The translations under genes were made by a program, and so were the position numbers. This document shows positions 22,040-64,000 of a stretch of DNA of 64,000 nucleotides, one piece after another; position 1 is the stretch's first letter, and every line of letters begins with the position of its first letter. This DNA comes from Eleginops maclovinus (Eukaryota > Chordata > Actinopteri > Perciformes > Eleginopidae): contig NC_086370.1 in the NCBI RefSeq assembly GCF_036324505.1, positions 15,464,600 through 15,528,599 on the forward strand, read 5' to 3'. Under the pieces are notes generated by a model. The model worked only from the letters and a program-made list of their open reading frames with translations, was not told the origin of the DNA and did no database searches.

Positions 22040-22969
22040 TTTTTAAAGCCTCCTCGTGTTTTTGCGACGTGCGTCATTGACGCGCATCAGAGACGCAGAG
22101 GCGCAATTGTAGGCTACCTCTTTCATACACCCAAGCAGCGCAGACCCGGGTCGGCACTGGGAATAAACATCGTCGCTGTATTACTGCCCTCTGTCCATCT
22201 TTATTATTAGCGCTTCGCTCCGCCCTCCTACCTGTAAATCTCCCCGCTCTCTCCTCTGGAGCGGATCTGACAGGCGCTCTCAGCTGGCCGCTCGGTGCCA
22301 GGGCTGCAGGGGATCCAATGGAGACAGTGACATCCACCCGAGCGCTTGTCCTCTTTACGCAGAATTGACAACGAAAACACCCGCAAGATTATGTAGTCTT
22401 CAACGCTGCAGATCCCACTCACCAACCGTAGATTCATATAATTTTTCGCTGTATTATTTTTTTTTAACACGCTCCAGTCGATTGAAGCTTAAAGAAAGTG
22501 AAATTGATCGATCGAATCCTCCGCCTGCTAATCGACAGGATCCCTGATGGAAGACGGCTAGAGAGGTCGCCTCGCGGAGAACAGGCTGCTAACATTTTCG
22601 CTGTTGTGTTTACCATTACCCGACAAAGCATTGGCAGCCTCGACGGCTGCACACGACGCCGTCTTCGCCATGGCTTTTGGCTCGAAAGACCCAGAAAACC
22701 CCTCAGACTAAGAAAAGGTACACATTCGTCAATATTGCGGATTTAAATGCCTCTGTCCAAGGGCCACCGACCCGCTTTTTTGGACAGTTTCGCGTGTGCG
22801 GTGTCTCACGCTGTCACGAATAAACGATTCATAGGCTGCTAAAATACTGAAAGAGACTCCATCGGGTGGGTGAACATAATACAGCGAAGAGGGGGATTTT
22901 TTTTTTTTCAAGCAATATGGCTGGTGAGTGGGGCTGGGGACGCTGGCACAGGCTCTCCAAGGCTCCTAA
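22040..22969 (+). promoter_or_regulatory. kcnma1: CpG-rich promoter / 5' leader region of kcnma1
   Basis: Unlike the AT-rich flanks, 22050-22720 is dense in CpG (for example tgcgacgtgcgtcattgacg at 22059-22078, then cgcgcatc) and has an Sp1-like ccgccctcc near 22220. It lies directly 5' of the first kcnma1 coding exon, so it probably contains the promoter and 5' UTR. The transcription start cannot be placed from sequence alone. A T-rich run (22897-22908) and a short uORF (22917-22976) precede the main start codons. Confidence 0.55.

Positions 22970-22976
<7 letters not shown>
22917..22976 (+). CDS. upstream ORF overlapping the first kcnma1 start codon
   Basis: ATG at 22917 in a good context (A at -3, G at +4) encodes [19 protein letters not shown] and stops at 22974-22976. 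It overlaps the ATG at 22970 in a different frame. If in the mature leader, it would reduce use of that ATG and favour the starts at 23018 or 23078. It is too short for its product to be predicted. Confidence 0.4.
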
Positions 22977-55575
<32,599 letters not shown>

Positions 55576-55659
55576 GTGGGTGATTCTGTAGGACTCTTGC
55601 TCAACCAAAAGTGCTTCACTGCAGATCAAAATTGCGATCCGTGTACACAGAACCTGGCT

Positions 55660-55675
55660 GGTAACCATGGCAACT
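55660..55675 (+). promoter_or_regulatory. RFX X-box-like motif between the GT and CA tracts
   Basis: GGTAACCATGGCAAC; reversed, GTTGCCATGGTTACC, one base from a symmetrical X-box. Function unproved. Confidence 0.35.
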
Positions 55676-55746
55676 GCTGTGTAGTGGCGCTCAGTCATCT
55701 GACATTTGGGGGGTGTCTGCCTGGGAACAGCAGAGCACACACACAT

Positions 55747-55747
<1 letters not shown>

Positions 55748-55841
<94 letters not shown>
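55748..55841. repeat. (CA)47 microsatellite
   Basis: A pure 94-bp CA tract. Complementary to the GT tracts at 55402-55573 and 52657-52826. Confidence 0.97.
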
Positions 55842-55844
<3 letters not shown>

Positions 55845-57810
55845 AGGATTAAATCTAGATACAGGCTCTATTCTTTCCAGGTGGAAGAGCCAACGCAGAT
55901 TGAGACAGATCACCTCTGGTAGGCAGAAACACAGAGCCCTTCAACTCTATTCATTTATTTGCCTTGATGACTTCACTGCCAGGGAAAGATCAAGAACCCC
56001 TTCAGGCTTATTGAATCACCACACACATCTAAATCCACCAGTGGCAGCCAGCTTGGCCCAGGTGTCCTCCATGTTGTTTCCCCATGTTACGATGAATCGC
56101 TGGAGTGCAACGAACAAGGCCGGCTTGTATTGATGGCTCATGTGACCTTGCTAAACTGCTTTGCTCTGATGAGAAAGGAATTAAATGAACACACATCCAC
56201 CCACGCTGCATAACCATTAAGAGCAGACATGTGCTGCATGGGAATCACTCAGGTCATTAAAGCCCTGTTCTAAAGGAGTCCCATTGCTGAGCCATAGGCT
56301 GCTAGAGGAGAAAGCTATAATGGCCCACCGAATTGCTTAGAGCATGTAATAACCGTAAACAAAGAGCAGCAGGTGCACACAGGCGTGTGTGTGTGTATAT
56401 CTTTCTGCCTTATGTGCTTTCAAGAGACAAAGGTGCTGATAATATGTTGTTTCCTCAGAGTGGTCGTATGTCAAAGTCCCCTGTCGTTGTGTGATCATAG
56501 CCTCTGTAACTTACATGCATGAGCCTCTCCAACCACCATCACACACACACACACACACAGAGCCATATATCCAACTCGATTAGGCTCCGTGTCACCTTGT
56601 GTGCCGTATAAAATACCGGGGGGGAAGTGATTGATGCTAGCATGTGCCTGTGTTGCTCCTGTGTGTGGGGCTTTAGCTTTTTGTATCACGCATCACTTTT
56701 ACAATATCAACGTATCAAATATTTATCACCTCACTTTCAGATGACCTGCCTCCATTGTGAATGTCAGCTGACACTAAGCTCGGTCAAAACATGGAGGATA
56801 ATGAATGAAACATTACAGAACACGTTCCTCTGTTGGTTATAAACAAAAGAGAGAAGAATAAAAACACATTTTTTCGATATATTCACTTCCAAATATTTTA
56901 AAGTGGTTTGGAAGATCTGCTGGAAATTGATTGATAGGTGAGAAAGTTTATCCGTGGGGACTTATTCAAAGCAGGAAGCAACTAAGCAACTAAGTGCCAG
57001 CTGCAGCTTAAGGAGGAAGTGTCATTCCGAGCCCTGCGAGACAGCTGTCCACACAAATGCACTGCATGCAGAGCATAGGTGAAAGGCAGAGCACCTCTGG
57101 TCTGATAGTGGATGGCTCATCGGTCTCTTGACAACCGTATCACCCCAGTTGCTCTGTAGAAAGACCTCATTAAGCACTCAAGGGCACGATGTCCGAGGAA
57201 ATGACTAGTGGGACAGCTGGAAAATATGAGTGGGCGGAATTCGTGTGCTGCATTGCTACAGCATCTGATATCATTGATTCCTGCATTAACGCGACAGCAA
57301 CAACACATGTAATCTCATAATGTACAAAAAAAACCCAGCGTGGATTATAACCTTTGAATGTAGATATCCACCCTATCTCTCTGTGCAGTAGATTTGCACG
57401 GCATGGTGGGTCCGGAAATAGGTCAGGCCTTCCATCTTTCTTAATGGGATCTTGGTTGGCAACCAGGGACCATCTGTTCACATGGTCCACTCCCTAAACC
57501 CCGTGGTCATCCCTCTGCCTAGCCATCCACCCACATACTGCATGGCACTCTGCATATTGACCCCTGTCATCTGCCAATACAACACAGCTGTCTATCTCTG
57601 CAGTAGAGTGACAGCACGTGCATTCTAACTGCAATTGTAACGGATCCAGCACAGTCCAGATGTTGGGAACACTGATTCTGCGGTAGAGCCTCTGACAGGG
57701 AAAATGATTTTCTTTCTCACCATTTCTATTACTACTACTGCACTCATTTTCCCTCCCTTACCCCTCTCTTATCTCATTCTTTCAAGTTCTAAGGTTCTGT
57801 GCTGACAGAA

Positions 57811-57812
<2 letters not shown>
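55842..57812 (+). other. kcnma1: kcnma1 intron 2, segment after the CA tract
   Basis: About 2 kb of intron with a short CA tract near 56540-56559. No exon or transposon recognised. Confidence 0.6.

Positions 57813-57856
<44 letters not shown>
57813..57856. repeat. (GT)22 microsatellite
   Basis: A pure GT tract within kcnma1 intron 2. Confidence 0.96.
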
Positions 57857-57859
<3 letters not shown>

Positions 57860-59700
57860 TTTGTCTTGGCCGAATACAAGGTTAGATTGTGCAAATGGAA
57901 CCGTGGGTGCATTCAATTATTTTTTCAATGCGTCCTCAAACATCCTGTTGTTGAGAAAATAAGTGTGAATGCAATCTCTCGCACCCTCTGTGACTGCCTG
58001 CATGGAGAACAGCTGTCATTCACACTGCTCTTCATCTCAGACTGGCATTGTTTATGTTTGTGCAGTGTCAATTTACCCCCTATGTATACAGTGCATTTAT
58101 GTAATGACAGTCCTTTGGGCTTGCATAAGCATACTTTTTTCTTCTCACAGCAGCCGTTGGGTACCATCAGTCTGTTTGGAGAGTTTACCCATGAACGTAT
58201 GTGTGTGTGCGTTGAATGCATGTTTGAATATATACAGTATGTTTCTCCATGCTGTGGATTCTTGAATGTGTAAATGTGTCTGTGTGCCTCTGTTTTGGGC
58301 TGGCTGATTACGCTTTCCCGTGAAGTGCGTGAAACTAATTTATTGCTGTCTGTAAACTTCTCAGCGTGGCTACAGCTGTCAACACAGCACCATCCCCTGC
58401 ATCACACTCCTCCGTGACAAAAGCGTCAACCCTTTGCATAAAAGTAACAGGCAGCGTGGTTCTTCATAAGCATTAAGTAGGATAAGAAAATCCTACATTG
58501 CATGATTGCAAGACTGAGGATTTTACTATGCAATGTTTTATATAATTTGTCCATTCATGGAGAGTAGTGTGTGTTACTGATGAATGAAGAATCTGTACAA
58601 CAAACACATCCACCCACACACATTCTGACAGATATGCAAGTTCCCCCTGTACTCGGACTTGGCCTAAATCATTATCACAAAATTAATAATTGCATTTTTG
58701 CACTTTACAGTCTACCATAATTAGAAAAAGTCATGTAACGCATGTGAACAAACTATTTATGTATACAGCAGAAGTGTAAAAAGCAATAACATCATATGAT
58801 AAAATCTTCATGATGTGATTCTACTGAATAAATATCAAATGATCACTCAGCTCTACCCCGAACATATGGACAGATATTCTTACATGGATGAACAAAATCG
58901 CATTAAATTCCCATAGTGTGTGTCAAAAGCATCTGTCTTAAAAAGCGCCTGTCAAGTTGACGTGAGAAGTCATAATCAATACCCACAGAGACCTTCTCCC
59001 AGGGAATCCTTTGACTTGCTTCACAACCCAATTTCTTCGTCAATTAAAAGCAGTGGACACAACAGATCTATCCTTTTTTTCACCTCTGTTCAGCATTCAG
59101 GGACACAACTCTTTGCTCCTGCAGTGTGTACTTCCATAATGAAACTCAATCTCAGAGGCAGTTCGCTGCTATTCCCTCACCTCAAACTCAGTGCCCTCTA
59201 AAATCCTCAGGCTGTGTCCTGGCCTCCCTCCCACTTCTCCCAGTGGTTCAGTTTTGCTAGTTTCACAGCTTATTCATTTTGTCATTCGCTGTAATTTATC
59301 AGTTCAGTCGATGGAAATTCAATTGGCATTGACTTGAATCCTCTGAACAGTGATGAATAGCTGTTATGCTGGAGGGACCACGGGGGGAAAGCACTGCAGC
59401 ATTAAAAATAAGATGGAGGGAGAAGGAGGAGAGAAGGGTGTGGTGCCAGGCGAAGTCTCCTACACAGGCATGTCAGAGCAGAATAATTCCACGACAACTA
59501 CGCACTTTGAGGATGAGGCGTTAGCAAAAATGTTTTGCAGATATAAATATATTATATTTATTTTCCTTTGATTAAATAAAAGTAGTGGATAAGAATGACA
59601 AAAAAGGTGAGTGAGTGAAGTTCACCATCAAATAATTCCTTATCAATGATTTGGTCAGTGTTTGGTTTTGCCAAAATTAAGGATAGCAATTTAAATATTT
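57857..59700 (+). other. kcnma1: kcnma1 intron 2, segment before the fish repeat
   Basis: About 1.8 kb of intron. No exon or repeat recognised. Confidence 0.6.
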
Positions 59701-60107
59701 TGTGGTCAATCACTTTGATCCAGACTGAAATATCTCAGGTAGTCATGATACACATACTTCTTTCAGGGAAAATTGTAATAACCTTGATTGTATGATTGTA
59801 TGAATCGGCTAATTTCCTGGTTCCTCTTCTAGCACTAACGTTTGTTTTGCAAATATTTATTACCAAATACCTGCGAAACTAACGACATGCCATTAGCCTT
59901 GGCTGTTCTTAATATTAGGTGCAAATAAACGCATGTCACCTTGCCGACATACTCAACTAAAATGTTGAACATGGTAAACCTAATACCTGCTACCTGTTAG
60001 GACTATCACTGCGAGCGTGCTAGCATGACTGAGTTGGCATTCAACCAGGAGCAAAGCTGTGAACCAAATACACCCTTGTAGCACGGCTGTTGACACCTAG
60101 TCCTGTT
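59701..60107 (+). mobile_element. decayed copy of a widespread percomorph interspersed repeat
   Basis: A series of motifs in the order I recall for a repeat very common in percomorph fish: tgatccagactgaaatatct, aataaccttgattg, cctcttctagcac, accaaatacctgcgaaacta, cattagccttggctgt, tgaacatggtaaacctaata, cctgctacctgttag, cactgcgagcgtgctagcat and tagcacggctgttgacacct, ending agtcctgtt. It is diverged, with internal deletions. The class (probably a DNA transposon derivative) is not certain. Confidence 0.6.
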
Positions 60108-60272
60108 ATAAAGGTATTCTATTTCAAGATCAGTTTTGCTATGTTTTTGAACTAAACTCTGAAGCTTCAGGCTTTGTCATGAAGTGTGGCATAACTGAAC
60201 GTTTGAAATTCCTTGAGTAGTGTAGTTTTTAAACGTATTTTTCTACATATTATAGTCAACTAATCATGTTAA

Positions 60273-60345
60273 GTATCAGAATCAGTTTTATTACCAAGTA
60301 GTTAACACATACAGAGAATTTGCTTTGGTATAATTGGTGCATGGA
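60273..60345 (-). mobile_element. non-LTR retroelement 3' tail
   Basis: The + strand reads agtatcagaatcagttttat, then taccaagtagttaacacata and cagagaatttgctttggtat. This matches the atcagaatcagctttattgg-ccaagta motif that marks the 3' end of a common fish LINE copy in reverse orientation. Truncated. Confidence 0.5.
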
Positions 60346-63300
60346 TGAGTACATATGAGTACATTCATTTATTGATTGATTGTAATGATAAATGTCTTGT
60401 TTTTTATTGGTTTCGGTATTTGATTTAGTGCCACATGTAACTAGACTAAGTTGTGCTTCAGAATGTGTTCTCATACCCTGTCCACACGTCAGCTGTGTGA
60501 AGGCAACCCTGCTGGCTTGGATTTTTTCTGGGCTGCCGCCACATAAGAAACATAAGTCGTGCACTGAGCGTTGGAGGAGTGAAGAGGGAGGAGGAGGAGG
60601 AGGGGATGAGAGGGAAAGCAGGGTGTCATAGGAGGAAAGAAGAGCAACACGGAGTCTTGCCATCAAGCTGCATTGTTTGGGCTGGTAGAAATGTACACAC
60701 TGCTTTCTCACTTTGCAAACAGACATAGTGCGGCACATCTGAGCATGCATATATAAATACAAACACATCGCACAGTATTATGATATCCAGAAAACATTCC
60801 ATTTCAAATTCTGTCACGTAACAGTAGAAGAAGAGTGTGTACAGCTGCAATTCTTCAACTATATAAACCAGAGAAGAAATATTCAATAATTAGTATTTAT
60901 AAAAGTAGTTTATATTGCATAATGGACAACACAAGTCCCATCATAGAGTAGCTATAGTTGGATCTCTCCCTTTTTGTTCCATTTTATTAATCGGCATCCC
61001 ACCGCTTTTAAATTTGCAGCACACAAGGGAGGCTTTTTACAACTCTGAAATCATTGGTCTCAATTTGTCCTCATGAATGATTTTCCCTGCAGCCCCGCTT
61101 TAGGCCCATCATAACTCTGAGCCGTTCTGCGGGATGACTCATCATTGCTTGTTCTTTTTATTCCCCCCCATCTATTAAACCATCCATTTGCCACCTGGGC
61201 CTCTATCGCTAAAGAACCAATGATCCACACCCATTTTCTCTCCCTGCAGCCTCAGTGCCCCTTGTCTGTCCCACCCTGCCTCAAAGTGTTCTGCAGAGGA
61301 AAAGGTCAAGGGAGGAGACACAAGAGTGATGTTTCACTTAGCTGGCTACCCAGACTTAGCCTTATTAGATCAAAGTCACCTGTGATTTACAAGGCAATGT
61401 GACCGAGACACTGTGGCGCCAGTACATGTTCATGTTTCCTTTAAGTCTGGGCATTGATAAACGACTCGGCACACTCGTTCTAAAAATACTCGCATCTCAA
61501 ATCAAGCCAGTTTTTAAAAGAATGAAGTTCAAGTGTTGTATATCAAAATAAGTTTAAATATATTTTATGTTATATCACCAATGGATAAGGAAAGCCAACA
61601 TCACCTGGCTAATTACTATACTTTATTAAATGTCTTACTAAATGGTCCTTGCTTCTCTTCCATGAATTCCAGCAAGTGGCTGCAAAAAAATGTTTTCTGT
61701 TTACTTACAGTATGGTTATTTATGCTCTGCTAAAACCTCAGAGCTAGGAGTGACATGGTAGTCAAAAATGAGATTACATTTAGATTCACAAGCCCATTAC
61801 ACTGCAGGCTAGAGAAAGACAGACAAGCAGACACAGAGTTTGCGGCACACAGTCTCGACAGGCTTAAAAATTGCGAGCAGACAGAGAGAGACCTAAAGTA
61901 GGCAGTCTTGGAGGATGGAGACATTCTTGTGTTTGTCATCTGGAGCTCCCTGTCACCTTCAAGACAACGCTCTCCCTGTCTCATTTCTGTCATGGCTGCC
62001 TGGTATGTTCCTGGGGAGGATTGTTGAGTGACTCAGTGCCTCTGGGATGACGCACACCTAATGGATCAGAACTTGAAGCATCACATTGATCCAACCACAT
62101 CTTACACCGCAGCCACCGTCAGACACATTTGTTAAAGCTTTCCAAAAATAGGATCAGGGACAGATGACATTACGAAAATAAGCAAATGTTCCTTTGGTGG
62201 CATTGTAACTGATCAAGCAGGAGTTGTCTTTTCTTTTCCTCCTGATGCAAAATTGCATTATTTTAGAGCACACAAAGAGCAACCTCCCGTTTTATGGAAT
62301 TTGTGAAAATCATTTGCATATTTCATACTGCATTTGCATGAAGCCCCATTCTGTCAAAAGCTGACAACTACATTCAGTTTTTTATTTTGCACAAAACTAA
62401 TCCAGTTACACCTGGTTTTTCTCCAGTAGGATTTTTGTTTTGTAAACAAAAACCTGGCTACCTGGAAACCGGTGAAGGTAATATAGGAGCAGGTGTATAG
62501 GAGAACAGATAATTACACTGGGTGATACGTACTCCAGAGGTCGTAATAAGTCGGTTTCAACTAATTTTTTATCCCTGTCCACAGACATGTCTTTTCATCA
62601 GTATATTCATGCTAAATAAGCTAACAGCCGCCCTTCAGAAGTGCACTGCTAGATAGCCAATTAATCTCTTTAAATGATACATTATTTTAGAATTACTGCT
62701 TATCAAATCAAATGTCTTTGCCTTATAAACACACTTTATATTGTGCCTCAACACCCTTGCTGCTCAGCTGTCAATCAAGTTTGTGCACCAGCTCACAAAC
62801 TCAGAGCCTTGAAGATAAAGACGCATTTCTCACATATCCGCAAAGATCCTTTTCTCTCTCCTCAACATGATTTCTGACTATAAAAATAGAATACTGAATG
62901 TGATTTCAGGTAGAAATTCTTTAGTACAAGCACAAGATAAATCAGCATCTGCTTCTGAATGATGTTAAAATGACCTGGAGGTTCCTGGAGGAAGAATCAG
63001 AGCAGCTCCCAGCTCCATACTGTAGGTGCTGCTCTCTAACCCACTCTGAGCTCCCCGGAGGGGCCTGAGCATTATAATAATTCCCCAGCAGGGACTGATG
63101 AAGTACCAAATTATTAACATTTTCTTGGTGCAGGATCTATGAAACAAGAACTGCCTCCTCTTCTCAGTCTGTCTCACCATCTATACATCAGCAGGTCTGA
63201 GTCACGCAGTGTGGGAGTGAAAGGATCATTGGAGATGTGGCTGGCTGTATCCCTACCTCTGCTTTATAGGGTGGACAGGTTATTATTGCAGTAACATCGG

Positions 63301-64000
63301 TGGTGGAAGATAGACGATATGGTTCTACTCCTCCTGAAACTGACCTAAGAGGCAACAAAAAGCAACTGTCACATAATGTTTTATATTGATGGCAAACACC
63401 TCGCTATACTGAGCTGTGCAGAGCCTCACAAAGGGAATGATCGAGTGCCAGCTTTCCATGTGTGGGCATTGCTGTATTATATGCTGCACAATTCAATCTT
63501 TTTTGACCGTCCTATGACTCCTGTGACAGTATCAGACCCGGGTCGCAGATATGCTCTCAGGTTCGTTCTGAATATGCTGTTGTCACTCGTGTCATGTTTG
63601 CGCTTCTAATTGCTTATCAGAGGATTCAGCACAGTGGAGACCATCTGTTTAGCCAGGTTTCATATCCGTTTACCCCCACTGGGATTCTGTTTCCTGGGAT
63701 GGGACAGCCACGCAATGTCCCCAAAACACTTCACCTCCACCAACCTGGCGCTCACTGCTCAGAGTTTCCATGAGATCATTTGGGGACGACGCTGGTGATG
63801 TAAGAGGCACAGCATGGGAGGGAGAAAGATTATTCTATGAGAGGGCAAGTGGAAGTGTGACATGGAGGGAAAGGAATTGAGAGCAAATGCAACAATTAAT
63901 AGTACTGTAGTATCAATCTGGATATAGATTTCAGGTATGAACATTTGCAGTGTTTTTCAATTTTGTGTACTCTAGGCAGTTCAATCATCTTGAGTTTAAC
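60346..64000 (+). other. kcnma1: kcnma1 intron 2 to the window end
   Basis: About 3.7 kb of intron. A short GGA-rich tract lies at 60589-60606. Two octamer motifs lie at 62312-62319 and 62332-62339. No exon encoding S1 (VVLVFALS) was found, so the next exon is beyond the window. Confidence 0.65.

Larger units (their letters stand above)
18411..22040. other. dlg5-kcnma1 intergenic spacer
   Basis: About 3.6 kb between the dlg5 poly(A) signal and the kcnma1 leader. It contains a decayed coding-like stretch on the - strand (about 19930-20460), an 18-base G run (20485-20502) and an 11-base G run near 21500. An E-box cluster lies at 21545-21566 and 21612-21617. No other gene is recognised. Confidence 0.7.

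Noticed and set aside
22498..22746. Open frame of 82 codons in the kcnma1 leader
   Set aside because: GC-rich leader sequence; no similarity to known proteins and not in frame with kcnma1.
57815..58273. 152-codon open frame starting in a GT repeat
   Set aside because: The start is microsatellite; the rest has no domain or splice support.
60256..60768. 170-codon - strand open frame with a Pro run
   Set aside because: The run is from a GGA-rich tract and part of it overlaps a retroelement tail.

Overview
The window is vertebrate nuclear DNA, almost certainly from a teleost fish and probably a percomorph. The signs are large introns with GT/AG splice sites, very long (GT)n/(CA)n microsatellites, and interspersed repeats of types common in fish. 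The genes match mammalian proteins exon by exon. Two genes on the + strand lie head to tail: the last 26 coding exons of dlg5 (605-16419, plus its 3' UTR to about 18.4 kb) and the first two coding exons of kcnma1 (22970/23078-23260 and 53392-53553). As I recall the human map, DLG5 and KCNMA1 are also adjacent in the same order and orientation on chromosome 10, so this looks like conserved synteny. No bacterial genes, CRISPR arrays, rRNA or tRNA genes were seen.

Region 1 (1-18410): dlg5 encodes a MAGUK scaffold. The window enters it within the coiled-coil part and runs through PDZ1, PDZ2, a long disordered linker, PDZ3, PDZ4, SH3, a basic hook and a guanylate-kinase-like domain to the stop codon at 16417-16419. 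All 26 exon phases fit together, with one exception. The 1.05-kb linker exon (4771-5816) lacks one base near 5350; counting that base gives 1,545 codons plus stop. Region 2 (18411-22040) is the intergenic spacer, with a decayed coding-like stretch on the - strand. Region 3 (22040-23260) is the CpG-rich leader and first coding exon of kcnma1 (BK/Slo1 potassium channel: S0 helix and palmitoylation cysteines). Region 4 (23261-53391) is a 30-kb first intron holding a MITE, a tRNA-derived SINE, other repeats, a near-perfect RE1/REST motif and other candidate regulatory sites. Region 5 (53392-53553) is exon 2, the S0-S1 linker including the Mg2+-site aspartate. Region 6 (53554-64000) is the start of intron 2, with the longest GT/CA tracts.

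The two genes work separately. Dlg5 organises cell polarity and junction complexes. Kcnma1 forms the calcium- and voltage-gated BK channel of neurons, muscle and hair cells.

The most interesting signals concern splicing and regulation. (1) One dlg5 intron (13892-14445) has an AC-like segment just after its donor and a pure (GT)21 in place of a polypyrimidine tract directly before its acceptor; this is the coupled (AC)m-(GT)n arrangement described for fish introns thought to splice through RNA structure. (2) An RE1/NRSE element lies in kcnma1 intron 1. (3) kcnma1 exon 2 is flanked by (GT)85 upstream and (CA)47 downstream, which could pair across it. (4) dlg5 has a candidate 78-nt frame-preserving cassette exon. 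(5) An upstream ORF overlaps the first kcnma1 start codon.
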